The notes beneath the pieces are model-generated. The model did not search any database and was not told the DNA's origin. It saw only the letters and a list, made by a program, of their open reading frames with translations. This document shows, one piece after another, positions 9,596 to 17,749 of a stretch of DNA of 63,277 bases (position 1 is the first letter of the stretch; every line of letters begins with the position of its first letter). The translations under genes were made by a program, and so were the position numbers. This stretch comes from Sulfobacillus benefaciens (GTDB taxonomy: Bacteria; Bacillota; Sulfobacillia; Sulfobacillales; Sulfobacillaceae), in contig PXYW01000030.1 in the NCBI GenBank assembly GCA_003023695.1, forward strand, positions 1 through 63,277. The letters are read 5' to 3'.

Positions 9596-9738
9596 GACGC
9601 CGAATCCTTAGCAGTGCTGAGGTACGGGGGATCCTGGAACAAAATCCCAGGCAGGTGAATCTGGCATTTTCTGTCAGTAGGGGGCTCCTTCTCCCCCGAA
9701 CCGCGGGCACTGTCCCGACACTAACCTCGAAGGCAGTC
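9596..9738 (+). promoter_or_regulatory. c-di-AMP (ydaO/yuaA) riboswitch
   Basis: The conserved blocks of the ydaO/yuaA aptamer occur in order: GCCGAATCCTTAGC, GGGGGATCC, CCAGGCAGGTGAATC, GGGGCTCCTTCTCCCCCGAA, and ACTAACCTCG near the 3' end. A closing stem pairs GACGCC (9596-9601) with GGCAGTC (9732-9738, one bulge). It ends 4 nt before the ribosome site GAAGGAAGG. c-di-AMP riboswitches are known to control cell-wall hydrolases of this kind. No U-tract terminator is seen after it, so control may be at translation. Confidence 0.9.
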
Positions 9739-9750
9739 CAAGAAGGAAGG

Positions 9751-11019
9751 ATGTATTGTCGGTTGAAACCATCATTTCATCGAAAGTGGGCGCCATATGC
9801 GGCAACCGCGGCGGTTATAGCCGTGCCTCTCTTGTCGCAATCGGTTCAAGCCCAAACTGCCGTGAATTCGACGATTTCGTACGGTTCTCGGGGAGTCGAT
9901 GTTTATAAAGCCGAGACCTACCTTGCCAACTTAGGATATTATCACGGTCGAATTGACGGGATATTTGGTCCCTTAGTATTGCAGGCAGTAAAAGAATTCC
10001 AATCAGCACACCAGTTGGTTCCCGATGGCATCGTTGGGCCCTTGACCTGGGCTAAGCTAAATGCGCTAATATTTGCTTCCCACACAGTAAAATCTGCGTC
10101 TACTGCCTCCTCTCCCGCATTTGAGGCGTCCTCTCCAATGCTTCAACTGGGAAGTAGGGGTGCCATGGTCGTGCAATTGCAAACCTTACTAGACCAACAC
10201 GGATATCATTTGGCAACTGATGGAGATTTCGGTCCGCTGACTTATGCTGCAGTACGTAGTTTTCAAGCAGCCCACGGGTTAGCAGTCGACGGCATAGCAG
10301 GACCATTAACCTTTGCTGCGTTACACCAAACACTAGGCCAGGGTGAAGCCTCTGCAAGCCCGGTAGCGACCGCGCCTGCCTCCTTTCCAGCAGGATACTT
10401 GCATGAAGGTGACACCGGCAACGCCGTCGCAACATTGCAATCCGATCTTACAAAACTGGGTTACAATACCTACGGCGTTGACGGCATATTTGGTCCTAAT
10501 ACCCTAAATGCCGTCGTGTCGTTTCAAAGAGCAAACCACTTGCCCTCGTATGGTTTAGTAGGCTCCCTAACCTGGGGAGCCCTCAATACCGATCTTGGAT
10601 CGGAGGCCAGTCAAACTCAAGTCAATCGGGGCAATTCGTCACCTACCGGTGCCGCCATAGCTGGGTTGGCATTAAAATACCAAGGGTATCGTTACGTTTT
10701 TGGCGGAGCATCCCCGGCTACAGGATTTGATTGTTCGGGGTTTACTCAGTGGATCTACAGTCAGTTTGGATTGAACTTGCCACGCACGTCCTATGCTCAA
10801 TGGGATGCGGGAACACACATAGCGTATAGTGAGCTAACGCCCGGGGATTTGGTTTTTTTTACCATTGACGGAGTCTTTGCCGCTCATGTCGGTATTTATT
10901 TGGGCAACGGAGAGTTTATTTCTTCCGCCACGCCATCTCAAGGGGTAATAGTGCAAAATCTGTCCGAGGCTTATTGGGCGCAATGCTACGATGGCGCTGT
11001 CCAAGCATTTGCTCCATAA
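9751..11019 (+). CDS. Secreted NlpC/P60 endopeptidase with three peptidoglycan-binding repeats
   Basis: About 422 residues. A signal peptide (basic start, then a hydrophobic run near residues 14-30 ending VQAQ) is followed by three PG_binding_1 repeats, each with the pattern LGYYHGRIDGIFGPLVLQAV or similar. A C-terminal NlpC/P60 domain has catalytic Cys in GFDCSGFTQWIYS and His in AAHVGIYLGNGEFI. It cleaves cross-link peptides of peptidoglycan outside the cell. The frame is open from 9655 but that stretch is riboswitch, so the start is the ATG at 9751 (TTG at 9763 is an alternative). Expression is expected to respond to c-di-AMP. Confidence 0.9.
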   Translation: MYCRLKPSFHRKWAPYAATAAVIAVPLLSQSVQAQTAVNSTISYGSRGVDVYKAETYLANLGYYHGRIDGIFGPLVLQAVKEFQSAHQLVPDGIVGPLTWAKLNALIFASHTVKSASTASSPAFEASSPMLQLGSRGAMVVQLQTLLDQHGYHLATDGDFGPLTYAAVRSFQAAHGLAVDGIAGPLTFAALHQTLGQGEASASPVATAPASFPAGYLHEGDTGNAVATLQSDLTKLGYNTYGVDGIFGPNTLNAVVSFQRANHLPSYGLVGSLTWGALNTDLGSEASQTQVNRGNSSPTGAAIAGLALKYQGYRYVFGGASPATGFDCSGFTQWIYSQFGLNLPRTSYAQWDAGTHIAYSELTPGDLVFFTIDGVFAAHVGIYLGNGEFISSATPSQGVIVQNLSEAYWAQCYDGAVQAFAP

Positions 11020-11091
11020 CCGGAAAAGTACCGGATGAAGAGGTCTTGATCCGGTAATCCTATAGGCTACCTTAAAGATGGGGGCAACACC

Positions 11092-12627
11092 GTGACACCT
11101 AGGGATATCGGGCAATTATTAACTGTGGGGTTTGATGGCTTCGAAGCTCCTTCGTCTCTGCTAGGCGCCATACGCCAAGGCCGAGTCGGGGGAGTTATCC
11201 TTTTTTCCCGAAATATCCATGACGCCTCACAACTCCGTCATCTCACTTCGTCATTGCAAGAAGCTGCCCAACTAGGTAGTCATCCACCACTTTTCATCTC
11301 TATTGATCAAGAAGGAGGGCCGGTACGCCGCCTTCGTGAGACGTTCGTTCCGTTGCCGAGCGCGATGGCGATGGCGGCCAGTGGCAACCAGGAAGCGGCT
11401 GCCCGATTGATTTATTTATCCGCCATAGAAATGATGGGACTTGGCATTAATCAAAACTACGCACCCGATCTCGACGTGAACAACAATCCCTTGAACCCGG
11501 TGATCGGGGTCCGCTCTTTTGGCGAAGATCCTGAATTCGTAGCACGATGGGGCCGTCTCTATCTCGAAGCCACACAATCTGCCGGAATGATTGCCACTGG
11601 CAAGCACTTTCCTGGACACGGCGACACCGACCAGGATTCCCATACTGCCCTCCCCTTGGTGCCGCATGAGCGGCCACGTCTTGAAGCCGTGGAACTGCTG
11701 CCGTTCCGGATTGCAATCGCTTCCGGACTGAGGGCTATCATGACCGCGCACGTGGTATTTCCCGCGTTCGACCCGGTGCCTTATCGGCCGGCTACGATTT
11801 CGCCTGCTATTTTAAGGGATTTAATGCGGCATGAACTTGGGTTTTCCGGGCTAGTCGTGACTGACTGCATGGAAATGGATGCTATCAAAAACAATGTGGG
11901 CACGGCTCAAGGCACTTTTTTGGCCATCGATGCAGGAGCTGACCAAGTCCTGATCTCTCACACTGCGCAATTACAAGAGGCGTCCTATGATCGACTGAGC
12001 CGCGGAGCCATTAACGGAGAACTCTCGGCCACCCGCTTAAAAGAAGCCTTGCGCAGTGTCAGCGACACCAAGTCTCAAATCCGTGCGACCCCGTTTATGG
12101 CGGATCGGGCGGAAGCGCAGCACTTGGCCCAAACCATCTGGGAGGGAGCCGTCGCGGGAGTCGGTGCCCTGGATCGACTCCCTCTCATGGGTGAGCTCAC
12201 CCTGGTCACCTTCTCGGGCACCCGACAAACCCCAGCCATGGATCAGTCTACGGGGGTTGTGCCACCCTTGGTGCAATTATTGCACCCCCGAGTTCAGAAA
12301 CATTTTGCCTTAGATCAGGATCCTAATGAGGACGCTATTGCAATGGTTCACCGAGCTGCCCGCGGCATGCCGCTCGTTGTTGCCCTAGACCAGGCTATCC
12401 GACACCCCCGCCAATTGCGTCTTTTGGCCCGCCCGTGGACCGATGGCTTGATCGTGGCCTTGGCATTAAGCTCTCCTTATGATTTGCGTCGCATCCCGGT
12501 CGGGAGTATTGGCCTCACGGCGTTTGATCCCAGCGGCGAGGCCCAAGCAGCACTAGTTAAAGCATTGCAAGGCAAGATTTTCCCCTCGGCCCAATGGCCC
12601 ATCACTTTGGAGGTAAGAAACCGATGA
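11092..12627 (+). CDS. nagZ: Beta-N-acetylhexosaminidase, glycoside hydrolase family 3
   Basis: A 511-residue GH3 enzyme. FISIDQEGGPVRRL and the His/Asp loop KHFPGHGDTDQDSH are diagnostic of NagZ-type glucosaminidases, which release GlcNAc from cell-wall fragments; the nucleophile Asp lies in VTDCMEMDAI. A C-terminal extension of about 150 residues follows the catalytic barrel, as in Bacillus NagZ. No signal peptide is obvious. The GTG start has a weak ribosome site (GGGGGC). It follows the cell-wall hydrolase and overlaps the next gene by 4 bp, suggesting a wall-turnover operon. Confidence 0.88.
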   Translation: MTPRDIGQLLTVGFDGFEAPSSLLGAIRQGRVGGVILFSRNIHDASQLRHLTSSLQEAAQLGSHPPLFISIDQEGGPVRRLRETFVPLPSAMAMAASGNQEAAARLIYLSAIEMMGLGINQNYAPDLDVNNNPLNPVIGVRSFGEDPEFVARWGRLYLEATQSAGMIATGKHFPGHGDTDQDSHTALPLVPHERPRLEAVELLPFRIAIASGLRAIMTAHVVFPAFDPVPYRPATISPAILRDLMRHELGFSGLVVTDCMEMDAIKNNVGTAQGTFLAIDAGADQVLISHTAQLQEASYDRLSRGAINGELSATRLKEALRSVSDTKSQIRATPFMADRAEAQHLAQTIWEGAVAGVGALDRLPLMGELTLVTFSGTRQTPAMDQSTGVVPPLVQLLHPRVQKHFALDQDPNEDAIAMVHRAARGMPLVVALDQAIRHPRQLRLLARPWTDGLIVALALSSPYDLRRIPVGSIGLTAFDPSGEAQAALVKALQGKIFPSAQWPITLEVRNR

Positions 12628-13091
12628 CATCAATGCAAATTCGTGTTAAGAAACCCCGTCGAAATAACAAAAGAGCGACCCGCCGGATAAATCCCGTGGG
12701 GATGGGCCGCCTTTTGATGATTGCTTTGGTCTTTGGCTTGTTAACTTTTTCCCAAGGTCTTTATTGGTGGCTCGGCTTCGGTTTCCTCGGCGTTATTTTG
12801 GTCACCTTATCCATGCGTTCGAACCGTCGGATAGTGCCTTGGGTGGCTTCTATCGCCGAATTGCTGTTAGCGTTTACCCATACCGGGGTCATGCCCTTTG
12901 GGTGGGGCATGGCCAGTTTAGCGACCGCATTCACGGTGTATTTGGCGATGTTGTTATCCCCTCACCGCGAGACTGGTCGCGCAGTACCCGACGCAAGATC
13001 TTACCGACCGCCGACTTGGGTAGGGTATCCACCACTTCATAAAAGCGCGGAACTTTATAACCCGCCAAACGCTGCCGGCAAAAAGCGTTAA
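12624..13091 (+). CDS. Small membrane protein of unknown function
   Basis: About 155 residues. A strongly basic N-terminus (RVKKPRRNNKRATRR) is followed by about four hydrophobic segments between residues 30 and 115, then a hydrophilic tail. I do not recognise the family. GGAGG at 12609-12613 and the ATGA overlap with nagZ decide the start at 12624. The last 161 bp are antisense to the 3' end of the acyl-CoA ligase gene, so either the tail is real and both strands are coding here, or the original stop was lost. Confidence 0.6.
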   Translation: MTSMQIRVKKPRRNNKRATRRINPVGMGRLLMIALVFGLLTFSQGLYWWLGFGFLGVILVTLSMRSNRRIVPWVASIAELLLAFTHTGVMPFGWGMASLATAFTVYLAMLLSPHRETGRAVPDARSYRPPTWVGYPPLHKSAELYNPPNAAGKKR

Positions 13092-14559
13092 GGTCGTCCA
13101 AGTCTAACAAGGATCCATTCCGACTCACGATATACGCCTTGATGGTTTCTCCGCGATACGCGTCGGGAATTCCGACTACGGATGCCTCTTGGACTGCCGG
13201 ATATTGGTACAGTACTTCTTCGACTTCGCGTGGATACACATTAAAACCGGAGCAAATGATTACATCTTTTTTACGGTCTACAATACGAAAATACCCATCG
13301 GAATCCATTACCGCTACGTCTCCGGTACGGAGCCATCTTTCTGGAGAGAGGGTGTCTTTGGTTTCCTCTGGGCGGCGCCAATATCCTTTCATCACTTGCG
13401 GCCCCTTAATCCATAGCTCTCCTGCCGCACCTATAGTAACATCCTTGCCTTCGTCATCGACGATGCGCACTTCGGTACCAGGATAGGGCAACCCAATGCC
13501 CGTTTTCCGGGGAGCATCCCATAAAGGTTGACAATGTGTGACCGGAGACGCCTCGGAAAGCCCATAGCCTTCCACCAATTTTCCCCCTGTCAACCGTTCA
13601 AATTCTTCTTGCACCTGCTGTGGCAAAGGCGCAGAGCCACTAATACAGCCCCTTATGGAGGACAAGTCCAATTGCGCATGGCGCGCGTACTCAGCTAAGG
13701 CCACATACATCGTCGGGGCCCCAGGAAATATTGTAGGATGATGTAACGCAACCATTTCTGCTGCAGCTTGGGGAGTAAACCGCGGCAACAGGAGCAAGCG
13801 CGCACCAATCAAAAGCCCCAAATTCATTCCCACCGTCATGCCATAGACATGAAACAACGGCAATCCTAAAAGGACGGTATCTTGGCCGTCAGCCAACAAA
13901 TGGTGCATCCACCAGCGAGACTGAATGGCGTTGGCAAATAAATTCCAGTGGGTAAGCATTGCACCCTTGGGAGTTCCCGTGGTCCCTCCGGTGTATTGCA
14001 GCACGGCCACATCTTGTGTTGGGTCAATTTCGATGGCCTCTGGCTCTTGGTCTATTGCCAACCAGTCAGAAAGGCATAGCGAACCCGGGTAGCCCGCACT
14101 AGCCTCGTGTTCTTTTTCCCTATCGTTGGCGATGTCGGCAAAGATCACAGGGAACGGCAGTCCAGGCGGAAGTTGGGATACTGCCTGGGTGGGTACTATT
14201 AAGGCCTTAGGTGCCGCGTCCAACAACAAAACGGCCAATTCCGCCGGGGTATACAGCGGGTTTAAGGCAACCACAATAGCGCCGCGGCGTAAGATTCCAT
14301 AGTAGCTTTCCACAAAGGCAAAACAATTGGGCAGCAGTAGCGCCACACGATCCCCTTTGTTAATACCCATGTTGGCTAGTGCCCGAGCGATCCTACCCGT
14401 GTTTTCCCAAAGTTCTCCATAAGTTCGGGTTTGCTGTTCAAAAATTAAGGCCACTTGCTGTGCTGGTTTCCCTTGTAGAATCTGGTATAGGGGCTGCGGC
14501 GTTTCCACAAGGTCATGCGGCACACCGTCGTAAAATTGCAACCAAGGTTTGGTATTCAT
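12931..14559 (-). CDS. Long-chain fatty acid-CoA ligase (AMP-forming)
   Basis: A 542-residue ANL-superfamily ligase. The P-loop-like motif YTGGTTGTPKGAMLTH, the adenine motif GYGLSEASPVTH, WLRTGDVAVMDSDGYF, and the C-terminal catalytic Lys in LPKSAVGKILRR are all present. It activates fatty acids to acyl-CoA in the cytoplasm. It is the last gene of a four-gene beta-oxidation operon, 2 nt after the hydratase. FadD-type is the best call; a medium-chain preference cannot be excluded. Confidence 0.88.
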   Translation of the reverse strand: MNTKPWLQFYDGVPHDLVETPQPLYQILQGKPAQQVALIFEQQTRTYGELWENTGRIARALANMGINKGDRVALLLPNCFAFVESYYGILRRGAIVVALNPLYTPAELAVLLLDAAPKALIVPTQAVSQLPPGLPFPVIFADIANDREKEHEASAGYPGSLCLSDWLAIDQEPEAIEIDPTQDVAVLQYTGGTTGTPKGAMLTHWNLFANAIQSRWWMHHLLADGQDTVLLGLPLFHVYGMTVGMNLGLLIGARLLLLPRFTPQAAAEMVALHHPTIFPGAPTMYVALAEYARHAQLDLSSIRGCISGSAPLPQQVQEEFERLTGGKLVEGYGLSEASPVTHCQPLWDAPRKTGIGLPYPGTEVRIVDDEGKDVTIGAAGELWIKGPQVMKGYWRRPEETKDTLSPERWLRTGDVAVMDSDGYFRIVDRKKDVIICSGFNVYPREVEEVLYQYPAVQEASVVGIPDAYRGETIKAYIVSRNGSLLDLDDLNAFCRQRLAGYKVPRFYEVVDTLPKSAVGKILRRVLRDQSRGEGITTSPNTP

Positions 14560-14561
14560 GG

Positions 14562-15320
14562 CTATTTTCCTCGGAATCGCGGCCGACGTTTTTGCATAAA
14601 TGCCATCACACCTTCCATGGCGTCCTGCGTGGTCATTAAGTTCAAAATCTCCATCGTCTCCCGCTCCTGAGCTCCTTCTAGATTATCATTCGAAAGCAGG
14701 CGCTTAATAGCACCAAGAGCGAGAGGCGGCAAACTCGCGAGCCGATCAGCCTGATTTACCGCGTAGTCCAACAGCAGTTCGGGTTCCACGACCTGGGTCA
14801 CCAGTCCTAAGCGGTAGGCCTCGGGTGCATCAATGGGATCGCCCGTCAATAACAAGCGGGCGGCAGAGGAACGTCCGATGAGCCGCGGCATTCTCACCGT
14901 GCCACCCCAACCGGGAATGATGCCCAAATTTACTTCGGGCTGGCCAAATCGTGCTTTGGTGGAAGCAATGCGAATGTCTGTGGCCATCGCCAGCTCGTTA
15001 CCACCGCCAAAGGCAATCCCATTGACTGCCGCCACCACAGGCTTGGGCAACTGTTCCAGTTGGCCAAAAATTTGAGCGCCCTTGCGTAGAAATTCCGGCA
15101 ATTGGCCTCCAAGCTTCATAAAGCCAGCAAGATCCGCCCCCGCAGCAAACGTGTAGCCGGCTCCAGTAATGACCACCGCATTGATGCCATCATTGTTAGA
15201 AACCTGATTCAACAGTTGTTCCAATTCAGTTAAAACGTCCATACTGATGGCGTTGACCGGTGGATGGTTCAGTGTCCAAATCTCCACCCGATCTCGCTGT
15301 TCCACATCAATAACTGCCAT
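14562..15320 (-). CDS. Enoyl-CoA hydratase/isomerase family protein
   Basis: A 252-residue crotonase-fold enzyme. The oxyanion-hole loops are seen in AAGADLAGFM and NGIAFGGGNELAMATDIRIAS; the first acidic residue expected in classical hydratases (Glu in GGGxE-x) is present, and a second Glu occurs in GQPEVNLGIIPGWGGT. It hydrates trans-2-enoyl-CoA in beta-oxidation. It sits between the dehydrogenase pieces and the acyl-CoA ligase. Confidence 0.88.
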   Translation of the reverse strand: MAVIDVEQRDRVEIWTLNHPPVNAISMDVLTELEQLLNQVSNNDGINAVVITGAGYTFAAGADLAGFMKLGGQLPEFLRKGAQIFGQLEQLPKPVVAAVNGIAFGGGNELAMATDIRIASTKARFGQPEVNLGIIPGWGGTVRMPRLIGRSSAARLLLTGDPIDAPEAYRLGLVTQVVEPELLLDYAVNQADRLASLPPLALGAIKRLLSNDNLEGAQERETMEILNLMTTQDAMEGVMAFMQKRRPRFRGK

Positions 15321-15337
15321 GCGAGATTCCTCCCCAT

Positions 15338-15646
15338 TTAGTGACGTAAGTAGCCTCTTTTGGATTTATTGCCCAGTTGTCCACGTGCCACTTTATCCGT
15401 GAGAGATTCGGGTGGAGCAAAATTGGGATTGCCTGCCCGAGTGAGTTGCTGCAGTTGTTCCAAAATGACATCCAATCCGGTCTCATCAGCCCAGGCGAAA
15501 GGCCCCATGGGAAGTCCAGCGCCTGCGCGCATGGCAATATCAATATCCTCCGCATTCGCAATTCCTTCGTCGTACAACCGCACCGCTTCTAAAAATGTCG
15601 CCAACTGAAATCGGGTCAGCAATTCGCCTTCCCACTCTTGTGCCAC
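15338..15646 (-). CDS. Stand-alone 3-hydroxyacyl-CoA dehydrogenase C-terminal domain
   Basis: A 102-residue protein equal to a single 3HCDH C-terminal dimerisation domain (DIDIAMRAGAGLPMGPFAWADETGLDVILE) with no NAD-binding domain. The adjacent full-length dehydrogenase (15667-16515) already has its own copy. In larger homologues a dehydrogenase carries two tandem C-terminal domains; here the second appears as a separate gene, 20 bp downstream. It probably completes the dehydrogenase dimer rather than acting alone. Confidence 0.75.
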   Translation of the reverse strand: MAQEWEGELLTRFQLATFLEAVRLYDEGIANAEDIDIAMRAGAGLPMGPFAWADETGLDVILEQLQQLTRAGNPNFAPPESLTDKVARGQLGNKSKRGYLRH

Positions 15647-15666
15647 TGTTCATTCCTCCCATCTTG

Positions 15667-16515
15667 TTAGCGGTATGAATAAAATCCTTGGCCAGTCTTC
15701 ATTCCGAGATGTCCTTCGGCCACTAGTTGTTCCAATTCACGACTCGGTTTGAATCGATCACCCAGTGCCTGATTGAGGGTATTCGCCACTTCCAACGCAA
15801 CATCCAGGCCCAATGCATCAGCTAGCATAAATGGTCCCATTGGGGCTATTTTGTTTTGGGTGATGGCTTGATCAATGCTAGCCGCGTCCAGTTGATGTTC
15901 TTCTTTAAATCGCAAAACTTCGGCCATCGAGGCCATCAATATGCGGTTCACCACAAAGCCAGGACACTCTTTGACATTGACCGGAATCTTGCGGATTTCT
16001 TCTGCTAATCTTGTAACTGTCTCTATGGTTTCTGCGCTGGTTTGGTCTCCGGCTATCACCTCAACCAACTTCATCATGTGGGCTGGATAAAAAAAGTGCA
16101 TCCCAGCTACACGTGTTGGCCTTGATGTGACCGTGGCCAAGTGACTTATACTTAACGCCGACGTGTTGGATACTATCATGGATAAAGGGGACAAAACCTG
16201 GTCTAATTCGCGAAAGACGGCCTCTTTGATGGACATTTTCTCGGTAACCGCTTCAATTGCCAAAGTGACGCCGTCCAGATCCTGAAGGTCTCCACTAAAA
16301 GTAATAAAACTCATCCGGTCTTCTGCATCCGCCGGACTCATTCTATTCCGTGCCACCCGCCCTTGAAACAACTCTCCAATATGCTGTCGGGCATTATCTA
16401 ACTGGTCACGGCTGACATCTCTTAAGACCACCGGGATACCCGCCATGGCGATGGTGTAGCAAATATCAGCCCCCATCGTGCCCGCTCCTACTACCGCAAC
16501 TTTTTTGATATACAT
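15667..16515 (-). CDS. 3-hydroxyacyl-CoA (3-hydroxybutyryl-CoA) dehydrogenase
   Basis: A 282-residue NAD-dependent dehydrogenase. The N-terminal Rossmann motif is VAVVGAGTMGADIC, the catalytic His lies in AGMHFFYPAHMMKLVEVI, and the C-terminal domain contains GFVVNRILMASMAEV. Length and motifs match PaaH/Hbd. First gene of the beta-oxidation operon. The mRNA leader carries a terminator-like hairpin, and the divergent marR gene is the likely regulator. Confidence 0.9.
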   Translation of the reverse strand: MYIKKVAVVGAGTMGADICYTIAMAGIPVVLRDVSRDQLDNARQHIGELFQGRVARNRMSPADAEDRMSFITFSGDLQDLDGVTLAIEAVTEKMSIKEAVFRELDQVLSPLSMIVSNTSALSISHLATVTSRPTRVAGMHFFYPAHMMKLVEVIAGDQTSAETIETVTRLAEEIRKIPVNVKECPGFVVNRILMASMAEVLRFKEEHQLDAASIDQAITQNKIAPMGPFMLADALGLDVALEVANTLNQALGDRFKPSRELEQLVAEGHLGMKTGQGFYSYR

Positions 16516-16545
16516 CGTGGGCTCCTTTCACATAGCCGCCAGGAT

Positions 16546-16577
16546 AAAAAGGCGCTCCGGTTCTAGAACCAAAGCGC
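16546..16577 (-). promoter_or_regulatory. Terminator-like hairpin in the leader of the beta-oxidation operon
   Basis: On the minus strand GCGCT (16577-16573) pairs with AGCGC (16556-16552) around a palindromic GGTTCTAGAACC, and is followed by five T residues (16550-16546). It lies between the promoter and the first gene, so it could attenuate the operon. Confidence 0.5.
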
Positions 16578-16643
16578 AACGGCAAAATATCGGGTATGGA
16601 CTTTCTCCATCATTGGTGGCGATGCCCCCTTTACTGCAGCGCC

Positions 16644-16673
16644 AGTATACTCTCACATCGAAATATTTGTCAA
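16644..16673 (-). promoter_or_regulatory. Promoter of the beta-oxidation operon
   Basis: On the minus strand, consensus TTGACA (16673-16668), 18 nt spacer, TATACT (16649-16644). It leaves a leader of about 120 nt. Confidence 0.75.
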
Positions 16674-16717
16674 CAGCAAGCTTTTGGCTGTGATGATGCG
16701 CTGACTTTTGATATGAT
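16673..16717 (+). promoter_or_regulatory. marR promoter and candidate operator
   Basis: An extended -10 TGATATGAT (16709-16717) serves marR. Upstream, ACAGC (16673-16677) and GCTGT (16687-16691) form an inverted repeat abutting the -35 of the divergent operon, a plausible MarR binding site. Confidence 0.45.
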
Positions 16718-16749
16718 AAAGATAAAGAGTCGCGAGGGGCGGATCTATC

Positions 16750-17229
16750 GTGCCGGAAGAGGATATTCAATCGTTTGTCAATGAGATTCAACGTTTATTT
16801 CCCCGCATTATGCGGTATTTAGACGCCGAAGCCACCCGAGAACTCATCGGACTTGAGGTGACTCCCTCCCAAATGAATGCGTTGGTCTCGCTCTATGGCA
16901 CCGACGATCTGCCAATGGGGGAACTGGCGGAATTGCTCGGACTGACCGAATCGGCAGCCACCCGTTTAGTGGATCGACTGATTAATATGAACTTGGTTCG
17001 ACGAGGACGTGATGGCAGTGACCGACGCATAGTTCGTGTGCGCTTGTCGTCTTATGGCACGCAATTGGCAGAACTAGTGCTATCACGTCGTCAAGAACAG
17101 TTTACTCGGTTCGCCAAGCGTATGAAATCGCATGAACGGTTCAAACTAATCGAAGGGTTATCCGCATTGCTCGCCGCTTTCGCCGATTTGGAGCACGAAG
17201 CAAAAACGACGAAAAGTTCCAGTACCTGA
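16750..17229 (+). CDS. MarR family transcriptional regulator
   Basis: A 159-residue winged-helix regulator. The recognition region (GELAELLGLTESAATRLVDRL) and the wing (RRGRDGSDRRIVRVRLS) are typical of MarR. It starts at a GTG. It is divergent from the beta-oxidation operon across about 230 bp holding both promoters, so it probably represses that operon and responds to an acyl-CoA or similar ligand; that link is inference. Confidence 0.85.
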   Translation: MPEEDIQSFVNEIQRLFPRIMRYLDAEATRELIGLEVTPSQMNALVSLYGTDDLPMGELAELLGLTESAATRLVDRLINMNLVRRGRDGSDRRIVRVRLSSYGTQLAELVLSRRQEQFTRFAKRMKSHERFKLIEGLSALLAAFADLEHEAKTTKSSST

Positions 17230-17257
17230 TTGAACATTGTGCAATATGCGGTATAAT
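17230..17257 (+). promoter_or_regulatory. Promoter of the IscA-like gene
   Basis: TTGAAC (17230-17235), 16 nt spacer, TATAAT (17252-17257), about 50 nt before the start codon. It overlaps the marR stop. Confidence 0.65.
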
Positions 17258-17306
17258 AGCTTATAAGTTTTCTGGCTCATATGCGCCCAAGGAGGTGGTC
17301 CTAAGT

Positions 17307-17663
17307 TTGGTTACTCTTACCGATTCAGCCGCAGATAAAGTGAAGGAATTCATGGTGTCCAAGGACCGTGAGGATCTGGCCCTTAGAATTTATATCAGCA
17401 AGGGTGGATGCAGCGGTTTTAGCTACGGGATGGCCTTGGATGCACCGCAGGCCGATGACAACCAATACGATTTTGGCGGCATCAAGGTTGTCATTGATCC
17501 CCAAAGTGCGCCGTATCTCGAAGGCATCGAAGTAGATTACGTGAATTCTCTCATGGGGGGCGGGTTCTCCATCAACAACCCCAATGCGGTATCTTCGTGT
17601 GGTTGTGGTAATTCTTTCCGAACCAAGGACGAAGCCGGATCTGCGAACGCCTGCAGCCATTAA
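17307..17663 (+). CDS. IscA/HesB-type iron-sulfur cluster assembly protein
   Basis: About 118 residues of the A-type carrier family. The three conserved cysteines are present: one in SKGGCSGFSYGM and two in SSCGCGNSF. It carries Fe-S clusters to target proteins. AAGGAGG at 17289-17295 overlaps the upstream GTG, so the TTG at 17307 is the better start. The C-terminus is longer than usual and adds a fourth Cys (NACSH). Monocistronic, with a terminator at 17683. Confidence 0.88.
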   Translation: MVTLTDSAADKVKEFMVSKDREDLALRIYISKGGCSGFSYGMALDAPQADDNQYDFGGIKVVIDPQSAPYLEGIEVDYVNSLMGGGFSINNPNAVSSCGCGNSFRTKDEAGSANACSH

Positions 17664-17682
17664 CCTCTCGAAGGTAGCAATG

Positions 17683-17718
17683 GCCTCCATGGATTAATCC
17701 GTGGAGGCTGTTGTATTT
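17683..17718 (+). terminator. Terminator after the IscA-like gene
   Basis: A near-perfect 12 bp stem with arms 17683-17694 and 17697-17708 (outer part GCCTCCA / TGGAGGC), followed by TGTTGTATTTT. Confidence 0.7.
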
Positions 17719-17749
17719 TCACACGATCCAATTCATAGGAGGCATTTCG

